This document shows positions 36,250 to 44,549 of a DNA stretch of 64,000 nt, piece after piece. A model generated the notes under the pieces. That model searched no databases. It was not told where the DNA came from and saw nothing but the letters and a program-made list of their open reading frames with translations. A program made the position numbers and the translations under genes. Position 1 is the first letter of the stretch; each line of letters starts with the position of its first letter. The stretch is from Nesterenkonia ebinurensis (GTDB lineage: Bacteria; Actinomycetota; Actinomycetes; Actinomycetales; Micrococcaceae): positions 124,001-188,000 of the forward strand of contig NZ_VWNF01000047.1 of the NCBI RefSeq assembly GCF_008711175.1. The letters are read 5' to 3'.

Positions 36250-37455
36250 ATGACCACAGAAGCACCTACTCACAACGAGGGGACATTTCGGATTCAGCTC
36301 AGTTTAATTTCTTTGGGTGTGGCGGTCTTCACGCAAATTTACGCCATTCAGGGAGTGCTTCCGGAAGTGGCCCGAGATCTTGACATCACACCGGCTGATG
36401 CCGCGTTGACCATGTCGTTTGCTACTTCGGGAATCGCCGTAGGCGTTCTACCCTGGGCGTGGGCTGGGGACCGTTTCGGTCGTTTGCAGAGCATGCTTAC
36501 CGCCGTCGGCGTTTCGACTGCGTTAGGATTGATTTCCCCCTTTTCACCGAATTTAGAGATCCTTCTATGTCTGCGCTTCTTGACTGGCGCCACAATGGCC
36601 GGAGTTCCCGTACTGACAGTCGCATATGTCCGAGAAAGCTTTTCGGGCCGCCGCGCTGCAACCGGGGCGGGCGCATATGTGGCCGGTATGGCAGTGGGCG
36701 GTGCGAGCGGGCGAGTTATTGCCGGACCACTGGGTCCGGAATTAGGGTGGAGGGGAGCAATCTTCATTCCGGCTTTAGTAGGATTGCTTGCAGCGATGAT
36801 ATTCGTATTTGCGATCCCTAAAGTTTTTTCGTCTCCGGCTTCACCGGGATTATCCCAGTTTAGGCGTTTAGGTTCGGCCTTGCGTGTACCGCAGCTTTGG
36901 ATCCTCTACCTTCAAGCACTGCTCGTAACTGGCGTTTTTATCACCGTCTACAACTACCTGGGGTTCAGAGTGCAGTCGCCGCCATTCTCACTGTCCTCCA
37001 CGGGTGCAGCGTTGCTGTTCCTTGCATATTTCTCTGGGATGATATCGTCCCGTTTCACGCCTGGGTTCTTGACCAAACATGGGCATCAAGCGACCCTGCT
37101 CATAGGTGCCTTGGGAATGTTTATTGGCTTAGGAGGTATGCTCACGCACATGCTGTGGCTGGTCGCCTGCGGGCTTGTACTTTACACCGCGTGTTTCTTT
37201 GTCGCACATGGAGCAGGATTAGCCACATTGGGGGAGGTTGCCGAAGCGTCCTATCGCTCCCAGGCCAGTGCCTTGTTCACCATCTGCTTCTATATTGGCG
37301 CAAGTTTCCAAGGATGGGTTCTGGGGATTGTTTTCGAGAGGTACGGCTGGAGTGCCATGAGCGCAGGAATTGCAGGTGCTCTTCTAGTCTGTCTCGCTAT
37401 CTCTTTTGTGGGCCGGGGCTCTCGTAGCCCGTCATTTGCCCAATGGAGTCAGTAA
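36250..37455 (+). CDS. MFS transporter (YnfM/CmlA-like)
   Basis: 401 residues, twelve membrane segments. The loop 2-3 motif GDRFGRLQSMLTAVGVSTALGL (GxxxDRxGRxx) and ARDLDITPADAALTMSFATSGIAVG in TM1-2 mark it as a major facilitator; resembles YnfM-type antiporters. It lies between the TRAP genes and the enolase-superfamily gene with 18- and 0-base spacing, so it belongs to the operon. As a TRAP importer is already present, this one may export a product or take up a second substrate. Confidence 0.88.
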   Translation: MTTEAPTHNEGTFRIQLSLISLGVAVFTQIYAIQGVLPEVARDLDITPADAALTMSFATSGIAVGVLPWAWAGDRFGRLQSMLTAVGVSTALGLISPFSPNLEILLCLRFLTGATMAGVPVLTVAYVRESFSGRRAATGAGAYVAGMAVGGASGRVIAGPLGPELGWRGAIFIPALVGLLAAMIFVFAIPKVFSSPASPGLSQFRRLGSALRVPQLWILYLQALLVTGVFITVYNYLGFRVQSPPFSLSSTGAALLFLAYFSGMISSRFTPGFLTKHGHQATLLIGALGMFIGLGGMLTHMLWLVACGLVLYTACFFVAHGAGLATLGEVAEASYRSQASALFTICFYIGASFQGWVLGIVFERYGWSAMSAGIAGALLVCLAISFVGRGSRSPSFAQWSQ

Positions 37456-38550
37456 ATGCGTATATCGAGCATAAGTGTTACCCCTTTCAATATCCCGTAT
37501 CACAGCCCGTTCGTTATGGCGAGTGGCGTCCTTACGGAAGCATCCCATGTTCTGATTGAAGTTTTTACGGACGAGGGAATTTCGGGTGTGGCGGAAGCGT
37601 CTTCCCGTCCAATGATCTACGGTGAATCTCAGTCCTCCATCCTTACCGCTATAAAACAGTGGTTTGAGCCGGCAATTGTAGGACTAAGCCCTTATGCCAC
37701 TGGCGTGATTTGGGAGCGTATCTCCCGTGTGGCAGCCAATAACACCGCAAAAGGGGCGCTCGACATTGCTCTTCATGACCTTCGAGGAAAGGCTTCCTGC
37801 ACTTCCACATGGAAGCTGTTGGGAGGCACCTCGCCTGAAGTGCGTGTTACTCGCATGCTCAGTCTGTCCTCTCCCCAAGAGACCGCCGAGGAAGTATGCG
37901 AAGCCATTGAGATGTTCGGTATCACATCATTCAAAGTAAAAGTCGATCACCATGTTCAAGCGTCACTCAAGACCGTAGCTGCTGTGAGGGAGGCGGCGGG
38001 AGTCGAGGCCCACATTTACGTTGACGGGAACCAGAGTATGAAGCCGGTGGAGGCTCTGTCATTGGCGCGAGGTCTTAAAGAACTAGGTATTGAACTGTTC
38101 GAAGAACCAATCGGTGCTACGGATTTCAGAGGACGAAACCGACTCACCGCCCATGGCATTATCGTTGCGGCCGACGAAAGCGGGCCTGACGTTCAAACAG
38201 CTCTGCTTCAGCTCAGGGAAGGTGGATGTACGGCAGCGATTGTCAAACCCGCACGCACCGGGTACACAGAAACGATGCGCATCTCGGCGGTTGCCCATGC
38301 TCTGGGGGCGAGGGTTCTCGTGGGAAGCCAGTCCGATTCGGCGGTCGGAACGATTACCAGTGCCACATTCGCCGGAGGTCTGGTGGAGACCGCGGGTGAA
38401 CCAGCGGAGCTAGATTTTTTTACTCGACTGACAGATCAAGTGACAGTGGAACCTCCTTCTATCAAACAGGGACGCATTCACGTGAATACAGAAGCGTCCG
38501 GCAACGGGGTAACCATAGATCAGGAGAAGCTCGAGTTCTATTCACGCTGA
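37456..38550 (+). CDS. Enolase superfamily enzyme, muconate-lactonizing subgroup (dipeptide epimerase/muconate cycloisomerase-like)
   Basis: 364 residues. N-terminal capping domain (~1-125), then the barrel with the MLE-subgroup catalytic set: KVK at 160-162 (second Lys as base), metal ligands Asp190 (YVDGNQ), Glu216 (FEEP) and Asp240 (ADES), and Lys264 (VKPAR) on the opposite face. This two-lysine arrangement permits epimerisation, cycloisomerisation or dehydration-type chemistry on carboxylate substrates. The ATG directly follows the MFS stop (TAAATG). The reaction cannot be named from sequence; it may racemise or isomerise a chiral acid in the pathway. Last gene of the operon. Confidence 0.88.
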   Translation: MRISSISVTPFNIPYHSPFVMASGVLTEASHVLIEVFTDEGISGVAEASSRPMIYGESQSSILTAIKQWFEPAIVGLSPYATGVIWERISRVAANNTAKGALDIALHDLRGKASCTSTWKLLGGTSPEVRVTRMLSLSSPQETAEEVCEAIEMFGITSFKVKVDHHVQASLKTVAAVREAAGVEAHIYVDGNQSMKPVEALSLARGLKELGIELFEEPIGATDFRGRNRLTAHGIIVAADESGPDVQTALLQLREGGCTAAIVKPARTGYTETMRISAVAHALGARVLVGSQSDSAVGTITSATFAGGLVETAGEPAELDFFTRLTDQVTVEPPSIKQGRIHVNTEASGNGVTIDQEKLEFYSR

Positions 38551-38754
38551 TCAGCTGCGACTCCCTGCCACCCTAGAGGAACTGCGGGCCCCGATTCTAC
38601 GGTTTCGGGTGCACTACAACGCCTGGCGGACCAGCAAGCAGTGAATCCCGGCTACGGCCTGGGATCTGCTGGAGCATACCCCGGCCGCCGAGCCCATCGC
38701 CATGGAGGTGTTAGAAGCCAAAGCGGCTCATCGCAGATGACCCTTCTATAGATG
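38551..38754 (+). pseudogene. Possible transposase C-terminal relic
   Basis: A reading near 38567-38632 (TLEELRAPILRFRVHYNAWR) resembles the HYNxxRPH region at the end of IS3/IS481 integrases, and is stopped soon after. The rest has no recognisable feature and no strong terminator for the operon was found. Confidence 0.25.
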
Positions 38755-39822
38755 TCAAGTGGTGTTTGGAGTCGGGTGTGCGCCGCTGAGTATTCGGTAG
38801 ATTCTCCGGGCGAGGTAGCGTTTGAGGCATCTACGGATCTCTTTGGTCGTGCGTCCTTCAGCAACGCGTTTGGCGACGTAGGCGCTGGTCTCGACGTCAT
38901 GGGCCATGCGGTTGATCGACACCATGTGCAAGGCCTTGTTCAAGCGGCGGTCTCCGCCGCGATTGAGGCGATGTCGGCGGGTATTTCCCGAGGATGCCGG
39001 GATCGGGTTGACGCCGGCCAATGACGCGAATGCCGCCTCGGAACGCACCCTGCCGGGATGTGACCAGGCGGTCAGGCAGATTGCCGCGGTGACTGGGCCG
39101 AATCCTTTCTCTGCTAGCAGTGGTGCGGCCTCGCTGACCTCGACGAGTTCCGTGATCTGGGTGAGGTTCGCAGTAAGGGTCTCATCGAGTTCGATGATGT
39201 GCCCAACGAGCCGGACCGCCTCCGTGCGAGCAACAGACAGGGCCAGGTCTTCGGCACGAGACCGCCACCGGGAGACCTCCGTGATCAGAGCACCGGTCAG
39301 TGACTTGCGGGCGTCAATGCCGAGATCGTTAGCGCGCAGCAGCGCGGTCAGTGTGTTCACCATCCGGGTGCGCTCATCGGTCATAGTCTCCCTGGCAGAG
39401 ACGAGTACGCGAAGAGCCTGGCGGACGCCTTCGTTCAGGCGAGCTCGGCGTAGCTGCTCCTCGGTCAGCGGCAGGACGGCGGTGGCGATCCGGTGCGCAT
39501 CGAGCGCATCGGACTTCCCGACCCCGCGGCGAGCTCGAGCACTCATCCGGGCAGCCTCAGCAACCGGGTAGCCCTGAGCGGTGATGGCCCCTGCGAGCAC
39601 GGCCCCGTAAGTGGCGGCACCCTCGATCACCCACAGCGTGTCGGCATCACCTCCGGTACGGCGGCTCGCCCATGAGACGGCGCGGTTGATGCCCGCGCTG
39701 GTGGTCGGGAACTCACGAGTATCCAACAGCTCGCCGGTCGTGGTGATGACGGCGTAGACGTGGTTACGGGCATGGGTGTCGACGCCGACGACAAACGGAT
39801 GTGAATGCGCGACGATAGTCAT
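38755..39822 (-). CDS. IS110 family transposase (second, distinct element)
   Basis: 355 residues. FVVGVDTHARNHVYAVIT (first Asp), LWVIEGAATYGAVLA (Glu), RGVGKSDALDAHRIATAVL (DALDA), and the Transposase_20 domain EKGFGPVTAAICLTAWSHPG, AFASLAGVNPIPASSGNTRRHRLNRGGDRRLNKALHMV. Only distantly similar to the one at 22.7 kb. Intact. Its upstream non-coding side is 39823-40024. Confidence 0.93.
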   Translation of the reverse strand: MTIVAHSHPFVVGVDTHARNHVYAVITTTGELLDTREFPTTSAGINRAVSWASRRTGGDADTLWVIEGAATYGAVLAGAITAQGYPVAEAARMSARARRGVGKSDALDAHRIATAVLPLTEEQLRRARLNEGVRQALRVLVSARETMTDERTRMVNTLTALLRANDLGIDARKSLTGALITEVSRWRSRAEDLALSVARTEAVRLVGHIIELDETLTANLTQITELVEVSEAAPLLAEKGFGPVTAAICLTAWSHPGRVRSEAAFASLAGVNPIPASSGNTRRHRLNRGGDRRLNKALHMVSINRMAHDVETSAYVAKRVAEGRTTKEIRRCLKRYLARRIYRILSGAHPTPNTT

Positions 39823-40024
39823 AGCGGTCGTAGCCTTCCTCTATCGGGACATACGGTCATGGCCACTGACGGCCTGTGCCAGTCTGGGAAGAGGTCACTT
39901 CGGAACAGCTCTGTGTCATCTGCGAGGCACCGCTACGGGGCCAAAGGGTGTATGAGTCACAACCACAGGACGGAACGGCCAGTACCTACCCTGCCAGCCA
40001 GTCCCAGACCAGCCACCACCAAGA
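39823..40024. other. Upstream flank of the second IS110 gene
   Basis: No protein. Candidate location of this element's non-coding end (and possible bridge RNA), ending where an IS3-type terminus begins. Confidence 0.3.
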
Positions 40025-40078
40025 TGAACCGCCCTGGGTTTCTTGGAGACTCTGGTGTGTTCCGGGTTTGGTGGTGTG
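40025..40078. repeat. Solo IS3-type left end
   Basis: 54 bases that match 21147-21200 at 47 positions, starting TGAACCGCCCTGGG and including an identical 25-base block that begins TGGTGTGTTCCGGG. No transposase follows it, so it is the leftover end of a second copy of the 21.1-kb element or a close relative. Confidence 0.7.
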
Positions 40079-40257
40079 CCCGGGTTCGGCGGCGTCTCCG
40101 GTCAATACAGCTAGCAGACGGCGGGCGTAGCGACCCGCTGCCGAACACCTCGGTTTGGCCTCTGGTGGTCCACCTCCTTCACGGGAGGTGACACCGTGAC
40201 CGAACACACTTCACCCGCCGGAAGCAACGATGCTCCGACACAAACTGGCTCGGCCAG
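40079..40257. other. Short intergenic stretch
   Basis: Between the solo IS end and the 3' end of the integrase remains; no feature recognised. Confidence 0.3.
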
Positions 40258-41050
40258 TCAGGATCTCGATACCCCAGAGAGACTGAGCAGTTCGCGGTCG
40301 GCGTCGAGCCTGACTGCGAGACCGACGCGCGCCGTCTGATCCTTAGCGGATGTGATGCGGGTGAAGGGGCTGAGGGTGATCTGCTCGAACGCTGCAAGCA
40401 CCGCCTCCTCCACAAGGCTTTGGATTTCAGTGGCGCGGATCGAACGGTGACACCCGCCCCGCACGGTCTGCACACACTGGTACACCCCGCCCCGGTGAAT
40501 TATCGCCCGCCCACAGTCAGAGCAGCGAATCAGGCCCGAGAACGGATACAGCCGCTTCGCAACGCCGCTGCCGGGCTGATGGAAGTTCCTGACCTTCTTC
40601 CGAGCGTCGAAGACATCGGAGACGTGCTGCCAGGTGTCCTCGTCCAGGATCGCGGGCCACACCGCCTCGACCTGCATCTGCGAGGTCTTGGAGCGAGTGC
40701 CGTCCGGGAGGATCGGACGGTACTCACGTACGCCTTTGATGGAGGGGTTGCGGAGCATCAGTTTGGGTGCCCTGTCCGACCATGCGCATCCGTGGGTGGT
40801 GAGGATGCCGCGCCCGAGTCCGTACGAATCCGATACAGCGACTCACCCGCCAGCACCCGCTGAGCTGCCTCGGCTACCATCGGCCCGGTCACCGAGTCGA
40901 TGACGAGAGCACCGCTGACGGCGCGGTAACCGAAGGGCACACGACCACCGTGCCAGGTGCCCTCAATGGCCTGCTGCTTCGCCGCCCGCGGGGCTGATGC
41001 AGGAACGGGTGACAGGTTGACCTGCCCTATGGTTTGGTTACCTAAGGTCA
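40258..41050 (-). pseudogene. Large serine integrase, C-terminal part (recombinase and zinc-ribbon domains), frameshifted
   Basis: Two abutting frames. 40758-41050 encodes APRAAKQQAIEGTWHGGRVPFGYRAV and GPMVAEAAQRVLAGESLYRI, the start of the Recombinase domain. 40258-40758 continues it in another frame: RNPSIKGVREY, AVWPAILDEDTWQHVSDVF, then the zinc ribbon LYPFSGLIRCSDCGRAIIHR...YQCVQTVRGGCHRSIRATEI with its four cysteines. The N-terminal catalytic domain lies beyond the IS3 element at 42.3-42.7 kb. Broken by at least one frameshift, one insertion and an internal deletion, so inactive. Confidence 0.85.
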
Positions 41051-41058
41051 TGTAGCGC

Positions 41059-41919
41059 TCAGGCCATGAGGGGTGTCACGGTTGAGCGTAGTTCAAAGTC
41101 CGCAGGGCAGAGGTAACCCAGCCCTGAGTGCCGGCGCTTGCGGTTATGAAATATCTCGATGTAATCGAAGATCGCGTTGGCCAGTTCGATCCGAGTTCTC
41201 CATCGCTGCCGGTTCAGCAGCTCGATCTGCATCGAAGACCAGAAGCTTTCCATCATGGCGTTGTCCAGCCCATCACCGATGGTGCCGAAGGAAGGCATGA
41301 GCCCGGCCTGGCGGATTTTCTCCCCGAAGGCCCAGGATGTGAATTGGGTACCGTGATCGGCGTGAACGATGCCACCAGGGCCCGGCGTCCGCGCTTTGAG
41401 CGCCATGTCCAGAGCATTGAGCACCAGGGTCGTGTTCTGCTGGCTGTCGATGGACCAGCCCACGACTTTTCTGCTGTAAGTGTCCATCACCGCACAGCAG
41501 TAAATCTTGCCCTCAGCCGTGGGGTGTTCAGTGATGTCGGTGACCCAGAGCTCATTGGGCTGGATGCGGTGGAACTTCCGGTTGACCAGGTCATCTGCGG
41601 TCACCACCCCACGTAGTCGTTTCGTTCTTACCGGGCCAGGAAGCCCGTAGATCCCTGCGTTGTGCATCAATTTGAAGACCAGTCGTGAACTGACGGAGAC
41701 GCTCATTCCCATGGTCAATTCCGCGTGGACGCGCCGGTAGCCGTAAGTGCCTCGAGAGGCGGTGTGAACTTCTCGGATGAGGCCGGTGAGCCATTCTCGT
41801 CGCATCTGCGAAGGCGCAGTAGGACGACGTAGGTACCTGTAGTAGCCAGGCTTGCTGACGCCGAGGATGCGGCAACAGGTGAGCACGGGGAACCCGGCGG
41901 CGACCAGGGTATCGATCAC
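41059..41919 (-). CDS. IS3 family transposase OrfB
   Basis: 286 residues. TCCRILGVSKPGYYRYLRRP (HTH_21), then DDE core: LWVTDITEHPT, GGIVHADHGTQFTSWAFG, and GLDNAMMESFWSSMQIELLN for the Asp, Asp and Glu; ends HNRKRRHSGLGYLCPADFE. Its ATG overlaps the OrfA stop (ATGA), and CCAAAAGG in the overlap is a probable -1 slippage site. Confidence 0.92.
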   Translation of the reverse strand: MIDTLVAAGFPVLTCCRILGVSKPGYYRYLRRPTAPSQMRREWLTGLIREVHTASRGTYGYRRVHAELTMGMSVSVSSRLVFKLMHNAGIYGLPGPVRTKRLRGVVTADDLVNRKFHRIQPNELWVTDITEHPTAEGKIYCCAVMDTYSRKVVGWSIDSQQNTTLVLNALDMALKARTPGPGGIVHADHGTQFTSWAFGEKIRQAGLMPSFGTIGDGLDNAMMESFWSSMQIELLNRQRWRTRIELANAIFDYIEIFHNRKRRHSGLGYLCPADFELRSTVTPLMA

Positions 41920-42212
41920 CGGGTGAACCCTTTTGGGTGGGGTGCCTCCTCACCCAAGAACTTTGAAGCGATCTTCAGGATTTCAAGTTCTTGTTCCAAC
42001 TCGCGGATGCGTTTACGAGCCTTGCGCAGCTCGGCACTCTCCGCGGTGGCGATACCGGGGATCTCTCCCTTGTCGATTCGGTCCTGACGGACCCAACGCC
42101 GCAGCACAGCATCACTGATCTGAAGATCAGCTGCCACCACAGGGACTTTTCGGCCCGCACGCACTAGCGCGATCGCACGGTGGCGGAACTCAGCAGGATA
42201 GGCTTTCGGCAT
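41916..42212 (-). CDS. IS3 family transposase OrfA
   Basis: 98 residues: KAYPAEFRHRAIALVRAGRK, LQISDAVLRRWVRQDRIDKG (HTH_Tnp_1), then KARKRIRELEQELEILKIASKFLGEEAPHPKG, a zipper helix ending at the frameshift zone. Confidence 0.92.
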   Translation of the reverse strand: MPKAYPAEFRHRAIALVRAGRKVPVVAADLQISDAVLRRWVRQDRIDKGEIPGIATAESAELRKARKRIRELEQELEILKIASKFLGEEAPHPKGFTR

Positions 42213-42248
42213 TTCTCAGATCCTTCCGATGAGGACCTGAACGCTACA

Positions 42249-42715
42249 CCTGAAGTGGTAACCCCCGGGTAGGGCAGGTCATAGCGAGTCAACCACCCCT
42301 GCATCAGCCCCGGCGGATCACCCGCCGCACCCGCCGCACCCGCTCATCCGCTCATCCGCTCATCCGATGGCAGCGTGGTCGTGCGCTGCTTGAACGCCGA
42401 GGTGTCGTTCTTTCGGAACACCACCATTACTTCCCACCCGTGGGCGGCGGCGTAGGCACGGCAGTCGGCCTCCTGCCGGTCAACCCCACGCTCTGTGCCC
42501 CCAGGGTCATCGCTGATCCGCACATACACCGCCGCCCGCGCTGACAACGCCGATCCCATAGCCTGTTCGTGCTGTTCGTGGCCCATCTCTGGCCCCACCT
42601 TCCTACTCGTGTGAGAGGTAGGTGCGTTTACAGAACCTCGGCTAGTTTGCTGTACCGGATTCCGGTGCTGTTTCCGGGCTGCGCGAGATTTTAGCGACGA
42701 TATCGGGCACATCAA
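42249..42715 (-). pseudogene. Large serine integrase, N-terminal catalytic fragment
   Basis: SARAAVYVRISDDPGGTERG then VDRQEADCRAYAAAHGWEV is the beginning of a resolvase domain; the nucleophile is the Ser of VRISDD and VDRQ supplies the conserved Arg. After NDTSAFKQR the sequence runs into short tandem repeats (CTCATCCG three times and CCCGCCGCA twice on the plus strand, about 42310-42368) and stops; the rest of the catalytic domain is missing. The first ~50 residues overlap the right-hand 70-bp repeat. Confidence 0.8.
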
Positions 42716-42719
42716 CTGC
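42650..42719. repeat. Right copy of 70-bp diverged direct repeat; candidate attR
   Basis: Same CTGTACCGGAT ... GGCACATCAACTGC frame as 5904-5973, same orientation, no gaps. It sits at the 5' end of the integrase gene, where attachment sites of such elements usually are, and the core gene order resumes just beyond. Confidence 0.5.
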
Positions 42720-42962
42720 GTAGCTAGTCAGGAAAAGAGACGACGACGCCGGGGAGAGGCGGAGTCAGAGGGAGCGAGCCGGGCACCGCCGCAACACCTG
42801 GCGCAGGAAGCAGCGGGGCTGTGACAAAGCCCCAGCACGCCGAGAGAGCGGAGGCTGCTGAGAAAGCGCACAAGAAGAAAGGAGGGGCGTCCGCCGCAGC
42901 CTGAGACCGGGGATGCACCACGGGGCAAGGCGCGTTAGGCAGGAAGGGACGAGGGCGCCCTT
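42720..42962. other. Intergenic; weak hairpin downstream of the next core gene
   Basis: Contains GGGGCT-7-AGCCCC at 42815-42833, a possible terminator for the gene at 42963-43370. No gene recognised. Confidence 0.35.
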
Positions 42963-43370
42963 CTAGGAGCGGGACTGCTGGGCAGAGTGCGGGTCAGCGG
43001 CGGGCTCGGCGTCCACGGCTGTCTCAGGATCAGCAGCCGGGCCGAAACGGGCTTCGGCCGCGGCAGTGCGCGCATGCTGCTGGGCCTCAGAGATGCTCGC
43101 CGGGGTGATCTCACCGGGGAACTCAGGCTCCTCCTCGGCCAGCTCGGCCTCCACCTGACTGCGGTACTTCATCTTCCGGGCCCGCTTAGCCATATCCCGG
43201 ACCACAAAGATCAGCAGCACAACCACCAGCAGGGTGAACAGGAAGCCCTCGATGCCGGGAGAGATCTGCTCCTCGGTGAGCCCATCGCGCAGGTCCGGGG
43301 TCTCACCGCCGCCGCCGCCGGGCCACCACTGGGTGCCGGCGGAGATCAGCGCATCGAAGGAAAGAGCCAC
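42963..43370 (-). CDS. Small single-pass membrane protein, function unknown
   Basis: 135 residues. A Gly-rich segment, then one TM helix (GIEGFLFTLLVVVLLIFVVRDM, about 38-59), a basic stretch (AKRARKMKYRS), then an acidic/Ala-rich cytoplasmic tail (ELAEEEPEFPGEI...). Similar short proteins sit next to mca in Arthrobacter relatives. First core gene to the right of the island. Nothing more can be assigned. Confidence 0.75.
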   Translation of the reverse strand: MALSFDALISAGTQWWPGGGGGETPDLRDGLTEEQISPGIEGFLFTLLVVVLLIFVVRDMAKRARKMKYRSQVEAELAEEEPEFPGEITPASISEAQQHARTAAAEARFGPAADPETAVDAEPAADPHSAQQSRS

Positions 43371-43550
43371 AGACCCAGTCTACTCGCTTTGCGCGGTGCT
43401 ATGCGGGGCCCTCTGAGGCAGGGGACCGACACCTGATATCTGGGTCCCACTCAAACGCATTGCGTCTGTGTGGGCCATGTCAGGCAGGGAGAGAAGCCGC
43501 GCCAGAAAGCCCAGCGACCGAGCCGAACACCGAACCAGTGCCTGCGCAGC

Positions 43551-44549
43551 TCAGCGCAGCCCGCTGAAGAGATCGTACTCGGGGAAGGCCGTCTCAACCT
43601 TGGAGTCCACCAGCACGAAGTCGTCATAGGGCCAGACCTCGCGCAGGAAGTCATTGGGGGTGGCGAAGAAGAATCCTTCCGGCTCCACCTGGGTGCGGTG
43701 GGCGCGCAGTGCGGCGTCGCGGGCCTCCAGATAGTCACCCACCGGCACCTGAGTGGTGACCTCGTGGGTAGTCAGCCAGTCCGGACGGTCGCCCTCCTCC
43801 CAACGAACCAGCCGCTCCTCATAGGGAGATTCGATGCCAGCCTCCACCAGCGCCCAGTGCAGGGCGCGCAGCCGCCCGGGATTGAAGGCGCGGTCGTAGT
43901 AGAGCTTCTGGGGTGCCCAAGGCTCACCGCAGCCCGGGTAACGCTCCAGGTCGCCAGCGGCGTGGTAGGCCTCCACCGCGATCCGGTGGCTCATAATGTG
44001 GTCGGGATGCGGGTAACCGCCGGATTCGTCGTAGCAGGTAACCACATGCGGCCGGAGCCTGCGGATCAGCCGTACCAGGGGCGCTGTGGCCTGCTCCAGC
44101 GGCAGGGTGGCGAAGGACCCGAACGGCAGCGGGGGCATGGGGTCGCCCTCCGGCAGCCCGGAGTCACAGAACCCCAGCCACACATGTTCAATACCCAGTG
44201 CCTGCGCCGCCTCAGCCATCTCCACCCGGCGCACCCCGGGGAGGTCCCGGTGGCACTGCTGGATCTCTCCGGCCGCGGGATTCAGCAGGCTGCCCTCCTC
44301 GCCCCCGGTGGCGGTGGCCACCATGACCTGGGCGCCGGCCTCCACATAGGCGGCCATCATCGCCGCCCCCTTGGAGGACTCGTCATCAGGGTGGGCGTGC
44401 ACCGCCAGCAGCCGCAGCCCTGCGGAGTCCGGCACCCGGCCGGGCACCTGGGGCGCCTGCCGGGCCAGCTCAGCGGTGGCGGCATCGTGCTGGGAGCCTC
44501 CGGCCGGAACGGAGACGGCATCGTTGTGCGGCAGCGTGGTCTCTGACAT
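43551..44549 (-). CDS. mca: Mycothiol S-conjugate amidase
   Basis: About 332 residues, PIG-L/LmbE fold. LLAVHAHPDDESSKGAAMMAAYVEAG carries the zinc motif AHPDDE, GGEEGSLLNPA follows, and ESGGYPHPDHIMSHRIAVEAYHAAGD supplies the third zinc histidine. Length and the EGFFFATPNDFLREVWPYDDFVLVDSKV end fit Mca better than MshB. It cleaves mycothiol-toxin adducts to a mercapturic acid and GlcN-Ins in the cytosol, which says this organism makes mycothiol. I prefer the ATG at 44549 over the GTG at 44555 because a TATTCT -10 lies exactly 8 bases before it, as for a leaderless message. Confidence 0.92.
   Translation of the reverse strand: MSETTLPHNDAVSVPAGGSQHDAATAELARQAPQVPGRVPDSAGLRLLAVHAHPDDESSKGAAMMAAYVEAGAQVMVATATGGEEGSLLNPAAGEIQQCHRDLPGVRRVEMAEAAQALGIEHVWLGFCDSGLPEGDPMPPLPFGSFATLPLEQATAPLVRLIRRLRPHVVTCYDESGGYPHPDHIMSHRIAVEAYHAAGDLERYPGCGEPWAPQKLYYDRAFNPGRLRALHWALVEAGIESPYEERLVRWEEGDRPDWLTTHEVTTQVPVGDYLEARDAALRAHRTQVEPEGFFFATPNDFLREVWPYDDFVLVDSKVETAFPEYDLFSGLR

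Larger units (their letters stand above)
41051..42248 (-). mobile_element. IS3 family insertion sequence (1198 bp) inside the serine integrase gene
   Basis: Ends are inverted repeats: TGTAGCGCTCAGGCC at 41051 and, on the minus strand from 42248, TGTAGCGTTCAGGTC (13 of 15 agree). OrfA and OrfB both look intact. I see no clear target duplication (TCA on the left, CCT on the right), which fits deletion next to the insertion. Confidence 0.85.

Noticed and set aside
42310-42368. Short direct repeats considered as a CRISPR array
   Set aside because: Units are 8-9 bases and contiguous, with no spacers; simple tandem repetition inside the broken integrase.
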